Source: Candidatus Kuenenia stuttgartensis
GTDB taxonomy: Bacteria > Planctomycetota > Phycisphaerae > Phycisphaerales > SM1A02
Assembly (NCBI GenBank): GCA_945902075.1
Contig: CAMDMA010000007.1
Coordinates: 47,012 to 111,011, forward strand
Direction of reading: 5' to 3'
DNA: 64,000 nt
Under the pieces are notes generated by a model. That model was given only the letters and a program-made list of their open reading frames with translations, did no database searches and was not told the origin of the DNA. Positions 1-9,146 of the stretch are shown here, in pieces (the first letter of the stretch is position 1; each line of letters starts with the position of its first letter). The position numbers and the translations under genes are program-made.

Positions 1-416
1 GCATGGAAGCCTACCAGTGAGTAGTAGGTGGTACCGAACGCATTCGATTGGATCGTGAGACCCTTCGCTGTGACCAAGCCACTCCACTCGATCGCCGTGC
101 CTGCGAGGAACTCGAACCCGAGCAAAACTGTGACAAGAAGCCAGACTCGGAAGAGGCCAATCGCTCCTCGCGCGAGCGCTCGCACTGCGAGTACCACCGT
201 GAAACTCGACGCGATGAGGCACGCGGAATTGAACAGCACTGGCCCACGATCAAGGCACTCAATCGGTTGCGGTCCCGAAGTACTTTTTCCGATGTAGTAG
301 AGATATGTCACCAGAAACGCCGCAAAAAACGCGCTTTCCATGAAGATGAGCGATGCCATGCCGACCTTCGCGCGCGACATCCGTGCTAGCGCGATGGGTT
401 CACTCGTAGTGCGCAT
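1..416 (-). CDS. coxC: Cytochrome c oxidase subunit III (3' part missing at window edge)
   Basis: Reading the minus strand from an ATG at 416 gives an uninterrupted 138-codon frame that runs off the left edge. It has hydrophobic helices, an early MESAFFAAFL segment (subunit III helices often carry an E-x-x-F/L-F pattern), WSGL near the middle and a YYSLVGFH segment at the edge, where subunit III proteins typically have T-G-x-H. The protein stabilises the oxidase core in the inner membrane. The frame overlaps the 3' end of coxA by 17 bp; internal ATGs about 13 and 20 codons in are possible alternative starts. The order coxB-coxA-coxC is the usual one. Identity is strong from context and motifs, but only about half the protein is visible. 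Confidence 0.85.
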   Translation of the reverse strand, partial: MRTTSEPIALARMSRAKVGMASLIFMESAFFAAFLVTYLYYIGKSTSGPQPIECLDRGPVLFNSACLIASSFTVVLAVRALARGAIGLFRVWLLVTVLLGFEFLAGTAIEWSGLVTAKGLTIQSNAFGTTYYSLVGFH

Positions 417-2073
417 CGGGATCCTCCGGGTGCTTGCGATCCCAGAGTGGTCGCGCGCTGGTGCAGGTTGGGATGCGATCAAAGTTCCACTCTGGCGGCG
501 GACTCGTCGTGCTCCACTCAAGTGTCCATGCATCCCACGGATCGTCGCCTGCAACCTCGCCCTTTCGGAGACTGCGCACCACGTTCCATAAGAAGATAAG
601 GACGCCTGCCATCTGCACGGGCACGCCGATCGAACTGATCAGGTTCCAAATCTCGAAACCACGATCAGCCTCATAGGTGTAGATACGGCGCGGCATGCCG
701 AGAACGCCCGAGATATGCATCGGCATAAAGGTCAGCGTGAAACCGATGAATAGCAGCCAGAAACACCACTTTCCAAGCCGCTCGTCGAGCATGCGACCCG
801 TGGCCTTCGGAAACCAATAGAAGATCGCAGCGAAGATTCCGAACACTGTTCCACCGAAGAGTACGTAGTGGAAGTGCCCGACCACAAAGTAACTGTCGGA
901 CAACTGCCAGTCCATCGGAACAGTTGCGAGCATGATGCCCGTAAGTCCGCCGATGACAAACATCGCGACAAACCCCGTCACGAACAGCATCGGTGTCGCG
1001 AAACGCAGACGACCACCCCACATCGTGCCGAGCCAGTTGAAGATTTTGATTCCCGTTGGCACAGAGATAAGAAACGTCGACGCGCCAAAGAATGCATCGA
1101 GTTCCGGACCCATGCCAACGACAAACATGTGATGCGCCCATACACCGAGTGCAATGAACCCAATTCCAACCGTCGCAGCGACCATTAGTGCGTAGCCGAA
1201 GATGACTTTCCGGCTGAAAACTGGCAGTATCTCGCTCACAAATCCGAAGGCTGGCAATATGAGGATGTAGACCTCCGGATGTCCGAAGAACCAAAAGAGA
1301 TGCTGCCAAAGGATGGCCGATCCCTCAGTTTCCGGGTCGAAGAAATGCGCTCCGAGCGATCGATCCAAGAGCAGCATGGTTTGCGCGGCTGTGAGGACTG
1401 GTACCGCGACCAAGACGAGTCCTGCGACGACGAGCATCATCCACGCGATCATCGGCATGCGCATGAACTTCATCCCCGGACAACGCATGCAGAAAATCGT
1501 TGCGATGAAGTTGATCGCGGTGGTCATGCTTCCAAAACCGCTGACCATGATCCCGAGGATCCAATAGTCCGTGCTATTACCGCGACTAAAGGTGCGGCTC
1601 GTCAGTGGCGCGTAGGCAAACCAACCCACATCGGGCGCGCCGGGCGCACCGTAAAGACCCTCGGATCCGATGTAGCTGAAGTAAAGCAAAGCTCCACCAA
1701 AGATGAACAGCCAAAATCCGAACGCGTTCAGGCGGGGAAATGCCATATCGCGTGCGCCGATCATCAGCGGGATCAAGAAGTTTCCAAATCCGAGCAACAC
1801 TGGCATTCCGACGAGAAAAACCATCGTCGTTCCATGCATGGTGAAGAGCTGATTGAATGTCTCGGGATCGATGATCGTGTTCTCAGCGCGCGCGAGCTGC
1901 AGGCGCATAAACGCCGCTTCAAGTCCACCAATCAGGAAGAACACAAGACCTGCGCCGATATACATCATGCCGAGCTTTTTGTGATCGACGGACAGCGTCC
2001 AGCGCGCGACCGCCTCCCAGAAGCCACCTGGTTGAACCGGTGATCCCTGCTTGTGTCCTGTGATCGAAGTCAT
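400..2073 (-). CDS. coxA: Cytochrome c oxidase subunit I
   Basis: Catalytic subunit of a heme-copper terminal oxidase: reduces O2 to water and pumps protons across the inner membrane. The 557-residue protein has about 12 membrane segments and the diagnostic ligands: FTMHGTTM near residue 79 (low-spin heme a His), FFGHPEVYILILP near 263 (CuB His, cross-linked Tyr, and the Glu of A1-type oxidases), WAHHMF near 311 (CuB His pair) and HFHYVL near 398 (heme a3 and heme a His). Length fits the family. It starts 16 bp after the coxB stop and its end overlaps coxC, so the three genes are one transcription unit. The Glu in GHPEVY suggests an A1-type K/D-channel enzyme; that subtype call is inference. 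Confidence 0.97.
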   Translation of the reverse strand: MTSITGHKQGSPVQPGGFWEAVARWTLSVDHKKLGMMYIGAGLVFFLIGGLEAAFMRLQLARAENTIIDPETFNQLFTMHGTTMVFLVGMPVLLGFGNFLIPLMIGARDMAFPRLNAFGFWLFIFGGALLYFSYIGSEGLYGAPGAPDVGWFAYAPLTSRTFSRGNSTDYWILGIMVSGFGSMTTAINFIATIFCMRCPGMKFMRMPMIAWMMLVVAGLVLVAVPVLTAAQTMLLLDRSLGAHFFDPETEGSAILWQHLFWFFGHPEVYILILPAFGFVSEILPVFSRKVIFGYALMVAATVGIGFIALGVWAHHMFVVGMGPELDAFFGASTFLISVPTGIKIFNWLGTMWGGRLRFATPMLFVTGFVAMFVIGGLTGIMLATVPMDWQLSDSYFVVGHFHYVLFGGTVFGIFAAIFYWFPKATGRMLDERLGKWCFWLLFIGFTLTFMPMHISGVLGMPRRIYTYEADRGFEIWNLISSIGVPVQMAGVLIFLWNVVRSLRKGEVAGDDPWDAWTLEWSTTSPPPEWNFDRIPTCTSARPLWDRKHPEDPDAHYE

Positions 2074-2089
2074 GCGATTCTTGCGGCTT

Positions 2090-3316
2090 TCACTTGAGAG
2101 TCATCAGATAGTCGGTCACTGCGTCGAGTTCGGTATCCGAGAGTTGCAAGCTCGGCATATTGCATCCAGGCTTGAGAACCTGCGGGTCGGCGATCCATTG
2201 ACGAAGATTCGCTCGCGTGAGCTCGATGTAGCCCGAACCGATCGTGTCGCGGCTCGCGAGATGCGTGAGATTGGGACCAAACATCCCACTGCTCGTTCCA
2301 GCGATTGCATGGCAGTTCAGACATGCGTACTCGGAAAAAACTTTGCGTCCAACAGTGGTCGTCGGGTCTTCGATCGCAGGCATCGCCTGGGCGTCAAGCC
2401 ACGCCGCGAAATCCGCGGGAGCGTCGGCATAGACGCGGAGAAGCATGTGTGCATGTTGTGTGCCGCAATACTCAGCGCACTGACCTAGATAGAGACCGAC
2501 CTGCTCAGCGTTGAACCACATGGTGTTCATATGACCGGGAATGAGGTCTTTTTTGCCGGCGAGACGCGGAACCCAAAAACTATGAATCACATCCGCGGAT
2601 TCAAGCCGAAGCCAAATGGGACGACCTGTCGGCACGTGCATCTCATTTGCGGTCGTCACGACAGTTCCATCTTCGGCGATATAACGAAACTCCCACCACC
2701 ACTGATGTCCGATCACGGAGACCTCGAGCGCGCCCTTCGGGGGAGCTGTCAAATCCAGGTCGCGAATTGTGCGGATGGTGACCATCGAGAGTACGAAGAC
2801 GATGATCACAGGGATCACGGTCCACGCGATCTCAATCGGGACACTGCCGTAAACCTGAACTGGCTCGCGACGCGCGGCGGTTGGATTGCGTGCCGCCTCA
2901 AGCTTCGCAGCACGCGCGGCCTTCACGCCGCGCACGATCGCAACCGCGAGGAATCCCTGCACGATCACGAAGATCGCGATGCAGATTGCAAACACAAGGT
3001 AACTCAGGTCACGAATCTCCCGTGCTGGCGGAGAGTTCGGCGAGAAGATATTGGTGACGCCGGCGCCAGACACGGGCGGAACGTCCGACGAGCAAATCTC
3101 CATCTGGCCGCCAAGTCGGGCATCAAGTTCGCCAATCGCTCGACCCGCCTCCGCAGGCGAGGCAACGGCCTCTTGCTGAGCAACTTCGTGCTCAACGGGC
3201 ATGTATGCGGAAACTTCGTGCGCAAAGCTCAACGCATGGCCGGTCGGTGTCGCGACGGAGAGTGTCGCTGCGACGAATACTGCCGTCCAGATTGGTAGGG
3301 TCGATCGATCGCGCAC
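2090..3316 (-). CDS. coxB: Cytochrome c oxidase subunit II with fused cytochrome c domain (caa3 type)
   Basis: Receives electrons and passes them through the CuA centre to subunit I. After a signal-peptide-like N terminus there are two membrane helices (about residues 105-130 and 162-182), then a cupredoxin domain with VIGHQWWWEFRY and the CuA motif GQCAEYCGTQHAHM near residue 285, and finally a cytochrome c domain with CLNCH near 331 and an axial Met in CNMPSL. The c-type extension makes this a caa3-like enzyme. The start is uncertain: the frame stays open to 3586, with ATGs at 3586 and 3517, but a GTG at 3316 places a good Sec signal (RDR, then a hydrophobic run) at the N terminus, so I prefer it. 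Confidence 0.92.
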   Translation of the reverse strand: MRDRSTLPIWTAVFVAATLSVATPTGHALSFAHEVSAYMPVEHEVAQQEAVASPAEAGRAIGELDARLGGQMEICSSDVPPVSGAGVTNIFSPNSPPAREIRDLSYLVFAICIAIFVIVQGFLAVAIVRGVKAARAAKLEAARNPTAARREPVQVYGSVPIEIAWTVIPVIIVFVLSMVTIRTIRDLDLTAPPKGALEVSVIGHQWWWEFRYIAEDGTVVTTANEMHVPTGRPIWLRLESADVIHSFWVPRLAGKKDLIPGHMNTMWFNAEQVGLYLGQCAEYCGTQHAHMLLRVYADAPADFAAWLDAQAMPAIEDPTTTVGRKVFSEYACLNCHAIAGTSSGMFGPNLTHLASRDTIGSGYIELTRANLRQWIADPQVLKPGCNMPSLQLSDTELDAVTDYLMTLK

Positions 3317-3710
3317 GGAGAAGATCTCAGATGAAAGCCCCGATCCCGAGCGATGCTCGAACAGGGCGCGCAGTGTACCGATCTCCGTTGTGACTCCCGG
3401 CGGAATTCGACTTTGCGCAGTGTCGACGCTGAGTTTCTGGCGAACACCGACCGCGTTGTCCGCTGCCCGGGGCACGCGTGATCGGAGACGCTTGTGATTC
3501 GGTTTGTCAGCGGACATATCTAGGGCGGAGCGAACGATGAATTCGTGCGGAATCCTGCCCTCGTCATCCAAATGCACACGTGCCAACGAGTTGGACTCGC
3601 TCCGCGCTCATCGATCAACCGAATTTCGGGATCGCGCGATTTGCCGTGCGCGGGTGATGCTGCTCGATCGCATGAGCTCTGCGCGCTGCGCGTTCGCCCC
3701 AACGAGATTC

Positions 3711-5258
3711 CTGATGCATACCGCCTCGGCCACCCACCTCTTCCGACATGTTGCCTCGTATGCGTTCTTCATGAACGCTTTCCTCGTTGCCATCGTCTTG
3801 TCTAGACCGACAATCGCAAGCGCAGGCGGCGATTGTGATCAGGGTCCTGTGCCGGGTACCTATCTCAAACGCGTCGAATCTGCGCCTCAGACCATTCTCA
3901 GCGGGGGGCAGCTTACGACGATCATTTTCGAAGATATGCCAGCGCCCGCGAGTTTCGTTTGGCCCGTGTTCCGGGCCGAGGCATCGGCTGATCTTGGCCT
4001 CGCGAGCGAAAAACTGTACGCGCGTATCAACGGCGGCGATTGGAATGAACTTGCGTTCGAAAATGAGTCTGATTGCGCGCTGCCGCCAAACTGTACGAAT
4101 GACCTCGGAAACATTTTCCTGCCTGGCATGATTACGAATAGCACAGTGATCATCGAGGTCTACGCGACTTCTGCCGTGAGTGCAAAGCAATGCCCGGATG
4201 GCTTCATCACGTTTACGCTGCAATACAACGCGTTTATGGACGATGATTGCAACAACAACCGTCGTTCCGATTTTTGCGATATCGCAGATGGAATTTTGAA
4301 CGATTGCGACGGGAACGGATGGGCGGACGATTGTCAGATCGCCCGGCTTCCTGAGTCAGACTGCAATAGCAACGGCATTCCCGATTGCTGCGATGCACGT
4401 GATGGTGCGAGTGACTGCAATCGGAATGGCGTTCTCGATGCCTGTGAAATTTCGGCGCATCCGCAGCTCGACTGCAACCGCAATGGAAGCCTTGATGCGT
4501 GCGAAATTGTCTATGGATATGCGACGGATGCAAATCGCAATGGGATCGCTGATGCCTGTGATGTTGCTGGCGGCGAACTCGCAGACTGCAATGGCAATGG
4601 AGTCGCAGATATTGTTGAGCTCGCACAAGCTGACAATGATGTCAATGGAAACTACATCCTTGACGCATGTGAATCCCGTAGCGCGGACATTGTTGTCGAC
4701 GGTGACATCGGTGCACCGGATCTTTCAACGATTCTCAATCGCTGGGCGACGGCGGATAGTGTGGCCGATCTGAATCGCGACGGAATTGTTGGTGCCGCTG
4801 ACTTGTCGCTACTCCTCGCGGCGTGGGGTCCGGTTCCGATCTGTGGAGATGGAGTACACACGCCAACCGAAAACTGCTGTAATTGCCCACAAGATGTTGG
4901 ATGTGGCATCGGTTTTGATTGCTACTACGGAGCGTGCGTGGCCTGTCCCGACAACAGCTGTCCACCGAAACTCGACGATTGCACGATGATCTACGGAAGC
5001 ATCCCTGATGTGTGCTACGGCTGCTCGGATCCGAACTACGGAGGTGACAGCGTTCCTTGCTACGGCCCAGCACCGCTTGGGATGGAGTGCGCTCGGGTGC
5101 TCTTCGCGGCGCCACGCGCGCATGGATTTGCGATGCGCATTGTCGAGCCACGAAGCGGCGTCGCGCTTGCATCGCTTGGCCTTGTCATGCTGCTCGCGAT
5201 TCCGCGTCGGAATTCTGCGTCGCTCTGCTTGCGAATCCTGCGGCGAGCCCAGCGATAA
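3711..5258 (+). CDS. Secreted protein with repeated Ca-binding (D/N-rich) motifs and dockerin-like module
   Basis: Exported protein of unknown role. The N terminus has a signal-like hydrophobic stretch ending in TIASA before GGDCDQG. About 120 residues of unrecognised sequence follow, then at least seven imperfect repeats of the form DCNxNGxxDACEI, which resemble EF-hand/dockerin calcium loops and planctomycete repeats. A paired dockerin-like module comes next (VVDGDIGAPDLSTILN and LNRDGIVGAADLSLLLAAWG), then a cysteine-rich region and a C-terminal hydrophobic helix followed by basic residues. The frame is open from 3504, but 3711 (or ATG 3771) gives a sensible signal peptide and clears the divergent coxB. 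Its 3' end overlaps the convergent gene by 74 bp. The calcium role is inferred from motif resemblance only. Confidence 0.8.
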   Translation: MMHTASATHLFRHVASYAFFMNAFLVAIVLSRPTIASAGGDCDQGPVPGTYLKRVESAPQTILSGGQLTTIIFEDMPAPASFVWPVFRAEASADLGLASEKLYARINGGDWNELAFENESDCALPPNCTNDLGNIFLPGMITNSTVIIEVYATSAVSAKQCPDGFITFTLQYNAFMDDDCNNNRRSDFCDIADGILNDCDGNGWADDCQIARLPESDCNSNGIPDCCDARDGASDCNRNGVLDACEISAHPQLDCNRNGSLDACEIVYGYATDANRNGIADACDVAGGELADCNGNGVADIVELAQADNDVNGNYILDACESRSADIVVDGDIGAPDLSTILNRWATADSVADLNRDGIVGAADLSLLLAAWGPVPICGDGVHTPTENCCNCPQDVGCGIGFDCYYGACVACPDNSCPPKLDDCTMIYGSIPDVCYGCSDPNYGGDSVPCYGPAPLGMECARVLFAAPRAHGFAMRIVEPRSGVALASLGLVMLLAIPRRNSASLCLRILRRAQR

Positions 5259-6453
5259 GCCACAGGAGAAGCGCGCACCAGTCCTTCAGCAGACTGAGGT
5301 CAAACATCGACATCGTCGCGAATGCTGCGGCTGCTGATGCGAGTGCGACCGCCTCGGCTCGGTGATATTTCTCGCGAAGTGACTTTTTGAGATCACGGAC
5401 AAAAGACAGCGCGACAATCGCCGCGAGGGCGAATCCAAGCATGCCTCGCTCGCAGAGAATCTCGAGTGGAAGGTTGTGCGCCCAAGGCATTCCGCCGAGC
5501 GGGGTCTCCCATCCGCTCGGACGAGTCGTAGAGCGCGAGGCTTCGTGTATTTCAAAAAACACACATGGCCCGTTCCCAATCATCGGACGCTGAAGCCACG
5601 CTTCGTATGCGATTCTCCAAACGCGAATACGCGAATCCTCGCTGAAATGCAGCGTTTCCGAGACGCGTGCGCGTACGGATCCGAGGTCGGCAATCCATGC
5701 AGTGATTGCGATCATGGCGATGGCCGAGAGCGCAATGCCAATTCCCCACCATCGCCGACGAGTCGCAAGACCACCCGCTAGAGACGCAGCTGCTGCGAGT
5801 CCAAGGAGCATTGCGCGACTTCCGCAGAGTACCGCTGCCGCAATAGTTCCAACACCGACAACTACGCGGAACGCCTTCGCGCGCAAACCGAATCCCATTG
5901 CGATTGGCGCGGCAATCGCGAGAAACGCGACTTCATTTGGATTCGGCAGACTGCCGGAGTAGCGTGAAGCACCGGCCGGCGCGGGGATTCCGAGCAGAAA
6001 ACTCCGACCAAACAGCGGTTGCCATGCGAGATCGACGACCGTGCCAAGCACGATCATGAGCGAGACGATGCCGATTACTCGGCATGATTGCGCGGACTGT
6101 GCGATCACCTGTGCTGCGGGAAAAACGAACAAGAGAATCAAGCCTGCTGAAGCGCGATTCCATGAGATCTCAGAGTACGACGACAGCGACGTCGAGAGGA
6201 CACCCGAAGCAGCAAAGAGTGCGACAGGCACCATGCCTCGAAACGCAAATCCGCCAAGACGCGCGAAAAGAACACCGATCACCAATGATCCCGCGACGAC
6301 GGCGCCAAACCATGTTGCGAGCGGTCGTCCAAACGGAAGCGCAAGAATGAGAGTCGCGACGCTCGCTCCGCAGAGAAGTGTTGCAATCCGAATCCAATAC
6401 GAGCTGCGTGTCACGCGCGCGTTGACGCGATTGTCGTCGGCACATCTGTTCAC
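5185..6453 (-). CDS. O-antigen ligase/polymerase family membrane protein
   Basis: A 422-residue integral membrane protein with about ten hydrophobic helices and a larger loop near residues 270-330. That loop contains NGPCVFFEI and WAHNLPLEILCERGMLGF, the typical Wzy_C signature H-N-x-x-L-x-x-L-x-E-x-G. Members join or polymerise glycan chains on lipid carriers at the periplasmic face. It starts 4 bp inside the end of the acyltransferase gene (ATGA overlap), so the two are co-transcribed and probably act on the same exopolysaccharide or lipopolysaccharide. The true substrate cannot be told from sequence; ligase versus polymerase is open. Confidence 0.85.
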   Translation of the reverse strand: MNRCADDNRVNARVTRSSYWIRIATLLCGASVATLILALPFGRPLATWFGAVVAGSLVIGVLFARLGGFAFRGMVPVALFAASGVLSTSLSSYSEISWNRASAGLILLFVFPAAQVIAQSAQSCRVIGIVSLMIVLGTVVDLAWQPLFGRSFLLGIPAPAGASRYSGSLPNPNEVAFLAIAAPIAMGFGLRAKAFRVVVGVGTIAAAVLCGSRAMLLGLAAAASLAGGLATRRRWWGIGIALSAIAMIAITAWIADLGSVRARVSETLHFSEDSRIRVWRIAYEAWLQRPMIGNGPCVFFEIHEASRSTTRPSGWETPLGGMPWAHNLPLEILCERGMLGFALAAIVALSFVRDLKKSLREKYHRAEAVALASAAAAFATMSMFDLSLLKDWCALLLWLIAGLAAGFASRATQNSDAESRAA

Positions 6454-7748
6454 TTCGCAACCGCCGCTATGCCTGGCGAGCCACGGTCGGGCCGCGAGAT
6501 CGGCGCTGCGCGGAGAAGTTCAGCCAGAATGCGCGGATTTCTTTCACGGAACGCTCGCCACACGACGTGAGGCCAATCGCCAAACATGAATGGTCGCTCG
6601 AGGATTGGGAAGCATGCGAGGCACATGAATACAACGACAATCGAGAAGGGAAGTGCAATCACCAGCACGTTCCATTCGAACGCGCTCGTTGTATAAGGCG
6701 CGATGAATCGCCCAAAAAGACTGATGAGGAGAAAGTGGAGCAGATAGATCGTGTAACACGCACCGCCGATTGCGGTCAGTAGTGGATTCGAGAGTAGCGC
6801 GCGCACAGCTCGGCCGCGAAATGCTCCGAGCGTGACCACAAACAAACCGCCGATGAGTGCTGTGATTCCGAACGGAGTCAACTCAATGAGCCGGTAGGAC
6901 ACCACAATTGCGATGATGCCGAGGACCCATGCGAGGTCGTACATGAAACTGCGGACGCGGATTCCTGATCGGCACTCCTGTGTGACCCAGAGGTCAGCGA
7001 CAAGCATTCCCACGAGGAAAAACGCGATCTCGGTACCTAGCCACAATCCATGCTGAAGCGGTCCAATCAGTGGAGGTGGCTCGATCCCCCCGAGTCGCGC
7101 GTACACCGTGTAGGCCGACGCGATAGCAATCGCCGTCATGAGTACCGCGCGTCGAACGATTCGATCACGGATGCGAAACACCGACGCGATGAACGGAGCG
7201 AGCAGATAGAACTGCACTTCAATCTCAAGGCTCCAAGAGATGAAAAACGCCCATGGCTCATTGCCAAAGATCGCAGTTCGAAGGTAGACAAGCCCGTATG
7301 CAAAGTCGGCAAACCGGAAGTTTTCCGGAGCGACAGCAAGCACTCCAAGTCCAAAAAGTACGAGTGCGATGACGTAGGGTGGCTCAATACGAGTCAAGCG
7401 CTTGAGATAGAAGGCTCGCATGAAACCGGGCTTGAGCGGTACCCCGTGCCCACTGAGCAGCCAGTGCCGCGCGAACGGCAGCGTGACGACAAATCCGGAG
7501 ATGACGAAGAAGAGCTGGACGCCGAGAAATCCGTGCGAGACAACCCAACCGAGAGGTGCGCGGAAAACATCCCCGCCAAAGGATGAGACTTGGTCAGGTG
7601 CGCCCTTCAGAAACATCGACAGGGTTGCGTGAAACAGCACAACCGGCAGAATTGCGACTGCGCGCAAGCCATCGAGCTCCGGCATGAACTGACCGCTCGA
7701 AGTCACACGACGAAAGAGGTAGGTCGGGAAGCGCACGAATGTCCGCAA
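6450..7748 (-). CDS. Acyltransferase 3 family membrane protein (OafA/YrhL-like)
   Basis: Predicted integral membrane O-acyltransferase of 432 residues that would add acetyl or similar groups to surface glycans. The start of the domain is clear: PELDGLRAVAILPVVLFHA near residue 24 carries the family R-x-x-A-x-x-x-V-x-x-x-H motif, and GVQLFFVISGFVVTLP near residue 80 is the second hallmark. About ten hydrophobic segments follow, with SWSLEIEVQFYL near residue 160. It overlaps the downstream O-antigen-ligase-like gene by 4 bp, which supports a role in polysaccharide decoration. The acyl donor and acceptor are unknown. Confidence 0.9.
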   Translation of the reverse strand: MRTFVRFPTYLFRRVTSSGQFMPELDGLRAVAILPVVLFHATLSMFLKGAPDQVSSFGGDVFRAPLGWVVSHGFLGVQLFFVISGFVVTLPFARHWLLSGHGVPLKPGFMRAFYLKRLTRIEPPYVIALVLFGLGVLAVAPENFRFADFAYGLVYLRTAIFGNEPWAFFISWSLEIEVQFYLLAPFIASVFRIRDRIVRRAVLMTAIAIASAYTVYARLGGIEPPPLIGPLQHGLWLGTEIAFFLVGMLVADLWVTQECRSGIRVRSFMYDLAWVLGIIAIVVSYRLIELTPFGITALIGGLFVVTLGAFRGRAVRALLSNPLLTAIGGACYTIYLLHFLLISLFGRFIAPYTTSAFEWNVLVIALPFSIVVVFMCLACFPILERPFMFGDWPHVVWRAFRERNPRILAELLRAAPISRPDRGSPGIAAVAK

Positions 7749-7824
7749 TCGACGCGGAGCGCGGTGGAGGTTGAATTTCCCGCCCCCTCCACCCAGCGCT
7801 GCCGTCTGGAGAGACGCCCCCTAC

Positions 7825-8154
7825 TCAGAGCGCAGCGTCGATCATCTTCGCAAACTCCGCCTTCGGCTTGATTCCCATCGCCCGAGCGACGACCTGACCA
7901 CCCTTCACGACGACGACACAGGGAATGCTCTGAATGCCAAACTGGACGGCAAGATTGCGGTTTGAGTCCACGTCGACCTTCCCGACTTTCGCCTTGCCCG
8001 CGTACTCACTTGCGATTTGGTCAATCGTCGGACCAATCATGCGGCAGGGCTGACACCATTCGGCCCAAAAGTCGATCAACACGGGCACCTGGCTCTGGAC
8101 GACTTCGCTCTGGTAGTTCGCTTCGGTGATCGTGAGGGTTGCTGCGCCGGCCAT
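7825..8154 (-). CDS. trxA: Thioredoxin with variant active site CQPC
   Basis: Small cytoplasmic thiol-disulfide oxidoreductase of 109 residues, the normal thioredoxin length. The fold signature is complete: VPVLIDFWAEWCQPCRM around residue 31, KVDVDSNRNLAVQFGI, and the cis-proline loop SIPCVVVVKGG. Two departures are visible: the active site reads CQPC rather than CGPC, and the residue after the cis-proline is Cys rather than the usual Thr. A strong Shine-Dalgarno (AGGAG, 7 nt upstream) fixes the start at 8154. It is separated by about 100 bp from folP on the same strand. Reduction by thioredoxin reductase is expected from the family but no reductase gene is in the window. Confidence 0.93.
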   Translation of the reverse strand: MAGAATLTITEANYQSEVVQSQVPVLIDFWAEWCQPCRMIGPTIDQIASEYAGKAKVGKVDVDSNRNLAVQFGIQSIPCVVVVKGGQVVARAMGIKPKAEFAKMIDAAL

Positions 8155-8258
8155 GGTGTGACTCCTGCTTCCGATGCCTAAAAGTTGATGCTCTTTCCAA
8201 ACGGGCGGTCATGGTAGCGGTCACCCGAGTTGCCGGGATGGCGAAAAAAGCGCGCGAA

Positions 8259-9146
8259 TCAGATACCAGCACCTTTCAGCACCGAATGCGCGACGAGCAG
8301 TCCCTCGCGATGTGCGCCGACATCGTGAGCGCGCACGATCCGCGCGCCACCGCCATACGCAGCCACTGCCGCGACAACCGAACCGATGATCCGTTGCTCC
8401 GGGTCCGTACGGCCACTCACCGCACCAATGAAACTCTTTCGACTCGCGCCGACCAGAACCGGAAAGCCGAGCGCTGCGAGCTCGCTCGTACGCGCGAGGA
8501 GTTCGTAGTTTTGCGCAACGCTCTTGCCGAATCCGAGCCCGGGGTCAAGTGCGATAGATTCACGCGCGATCCCCGCGGCCATCGCCATCTCCGCGCGAGC
8601 AAGTAGAAATGCCGCGACGTCTCGAACCACATCGCTGTAGATGGGTGCATGCTCGTAGCGATCGGAATAGTGGTCGTCGAGCGGCGCTGCAAGTCGATGC
8701 ATCAGCACAACGCCGCATCCGCGCCGCGCGAGTAGGCGGAACATCTCGGGATCCTCACTCCCTGCGCTGACATCGTTCACAAAGTCGGCACCGGCATCGA
8801 GTGCTGCAATCGCGACCGCTGCGAGTGTGGTGTCGACTGAAATTGCAACATTCGACCGCGAGCGAAGTCGGGCGATCGCTGGCACGATGCGCCGAATCTG
8901 CTCGTCGGAAGACACGCGCGCTGCACCGGGGCGCGTGCTTTCGCCACCAATATCGATGACGGAGGCTCCCTGCTCCACGAGCCCGAGCGCGAACTCCGAC
9001 GCTGATTCAAAGCCGGAGAATTGTCCGCCGTCAGAGAAGCTGTCGGGAGTCAGGTTGAGCACGCCCATCAGCGCAAAGGGGTCGAGCGAAAGCACGCGAT
9101 CTGGGCTGATTGGCCAAAAGCGCGAATCGTCGGAACGACCCGTCAT
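8259..9146 (-). CDS. folP: Dihydropteroate synthase
   Basis: Condenses 6-hydroxymethyl-7,8-dihydropterin diphosphate with p-aminobenzoate to make dihydropteroate in folate biosynthesis; the target of sulfonamides. The 295-residue TIM-barrel has the classic motifs MGVLNLTPDSFSDGG near residue 28, IDIGGESTRPGA near 65, FVNDVSAG near 123 and DPGLGFGKS near 198, and ends with the SVxRxHD-type strand (RIVRAHDVGAHREG). Its ATG overlaps the stop of the upstream secreted-protein gene by 4 bp, so translation is probably coupled. A second folate-related gene, 5-formyl-THF cyclo-ligase, lies at 19810. Confidence 0.96.
   Translation of the reverse strand: MTGRSDDSRFWPISPDRVLSLDPFALMGVLNLTPDSFSDGGQFSGFESASEFALGLVEQGASVIDIGGESTRPGAARVSSDEQIRRIVPAIARLRSRSNVAISVDTTLAAVAIAALDAGADFVNDVSAGSEDPEMFRLLARRGCGVVLMHRLAAPLDDHYSDRYEHAPIYSDVVRDVAAFLLARAEMAMAAGIARESIALDPGLGFGKSVAQNYELLARTSELAALGFPVLVGASRKSFIGAVSGRTDPEQRIIGSVVAAVAAYGGGARIVRAHDVGAHREGLLVAHSVLKGAGI

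Noticed and set aside
1279..2043. 254-codon plus-strand frame opposite coxA
   Set aside because: It lies wholly within the well-conserved coxA gene, is rich in His/Asp/Arg as expected for an antisense shadow, and shows no motif.
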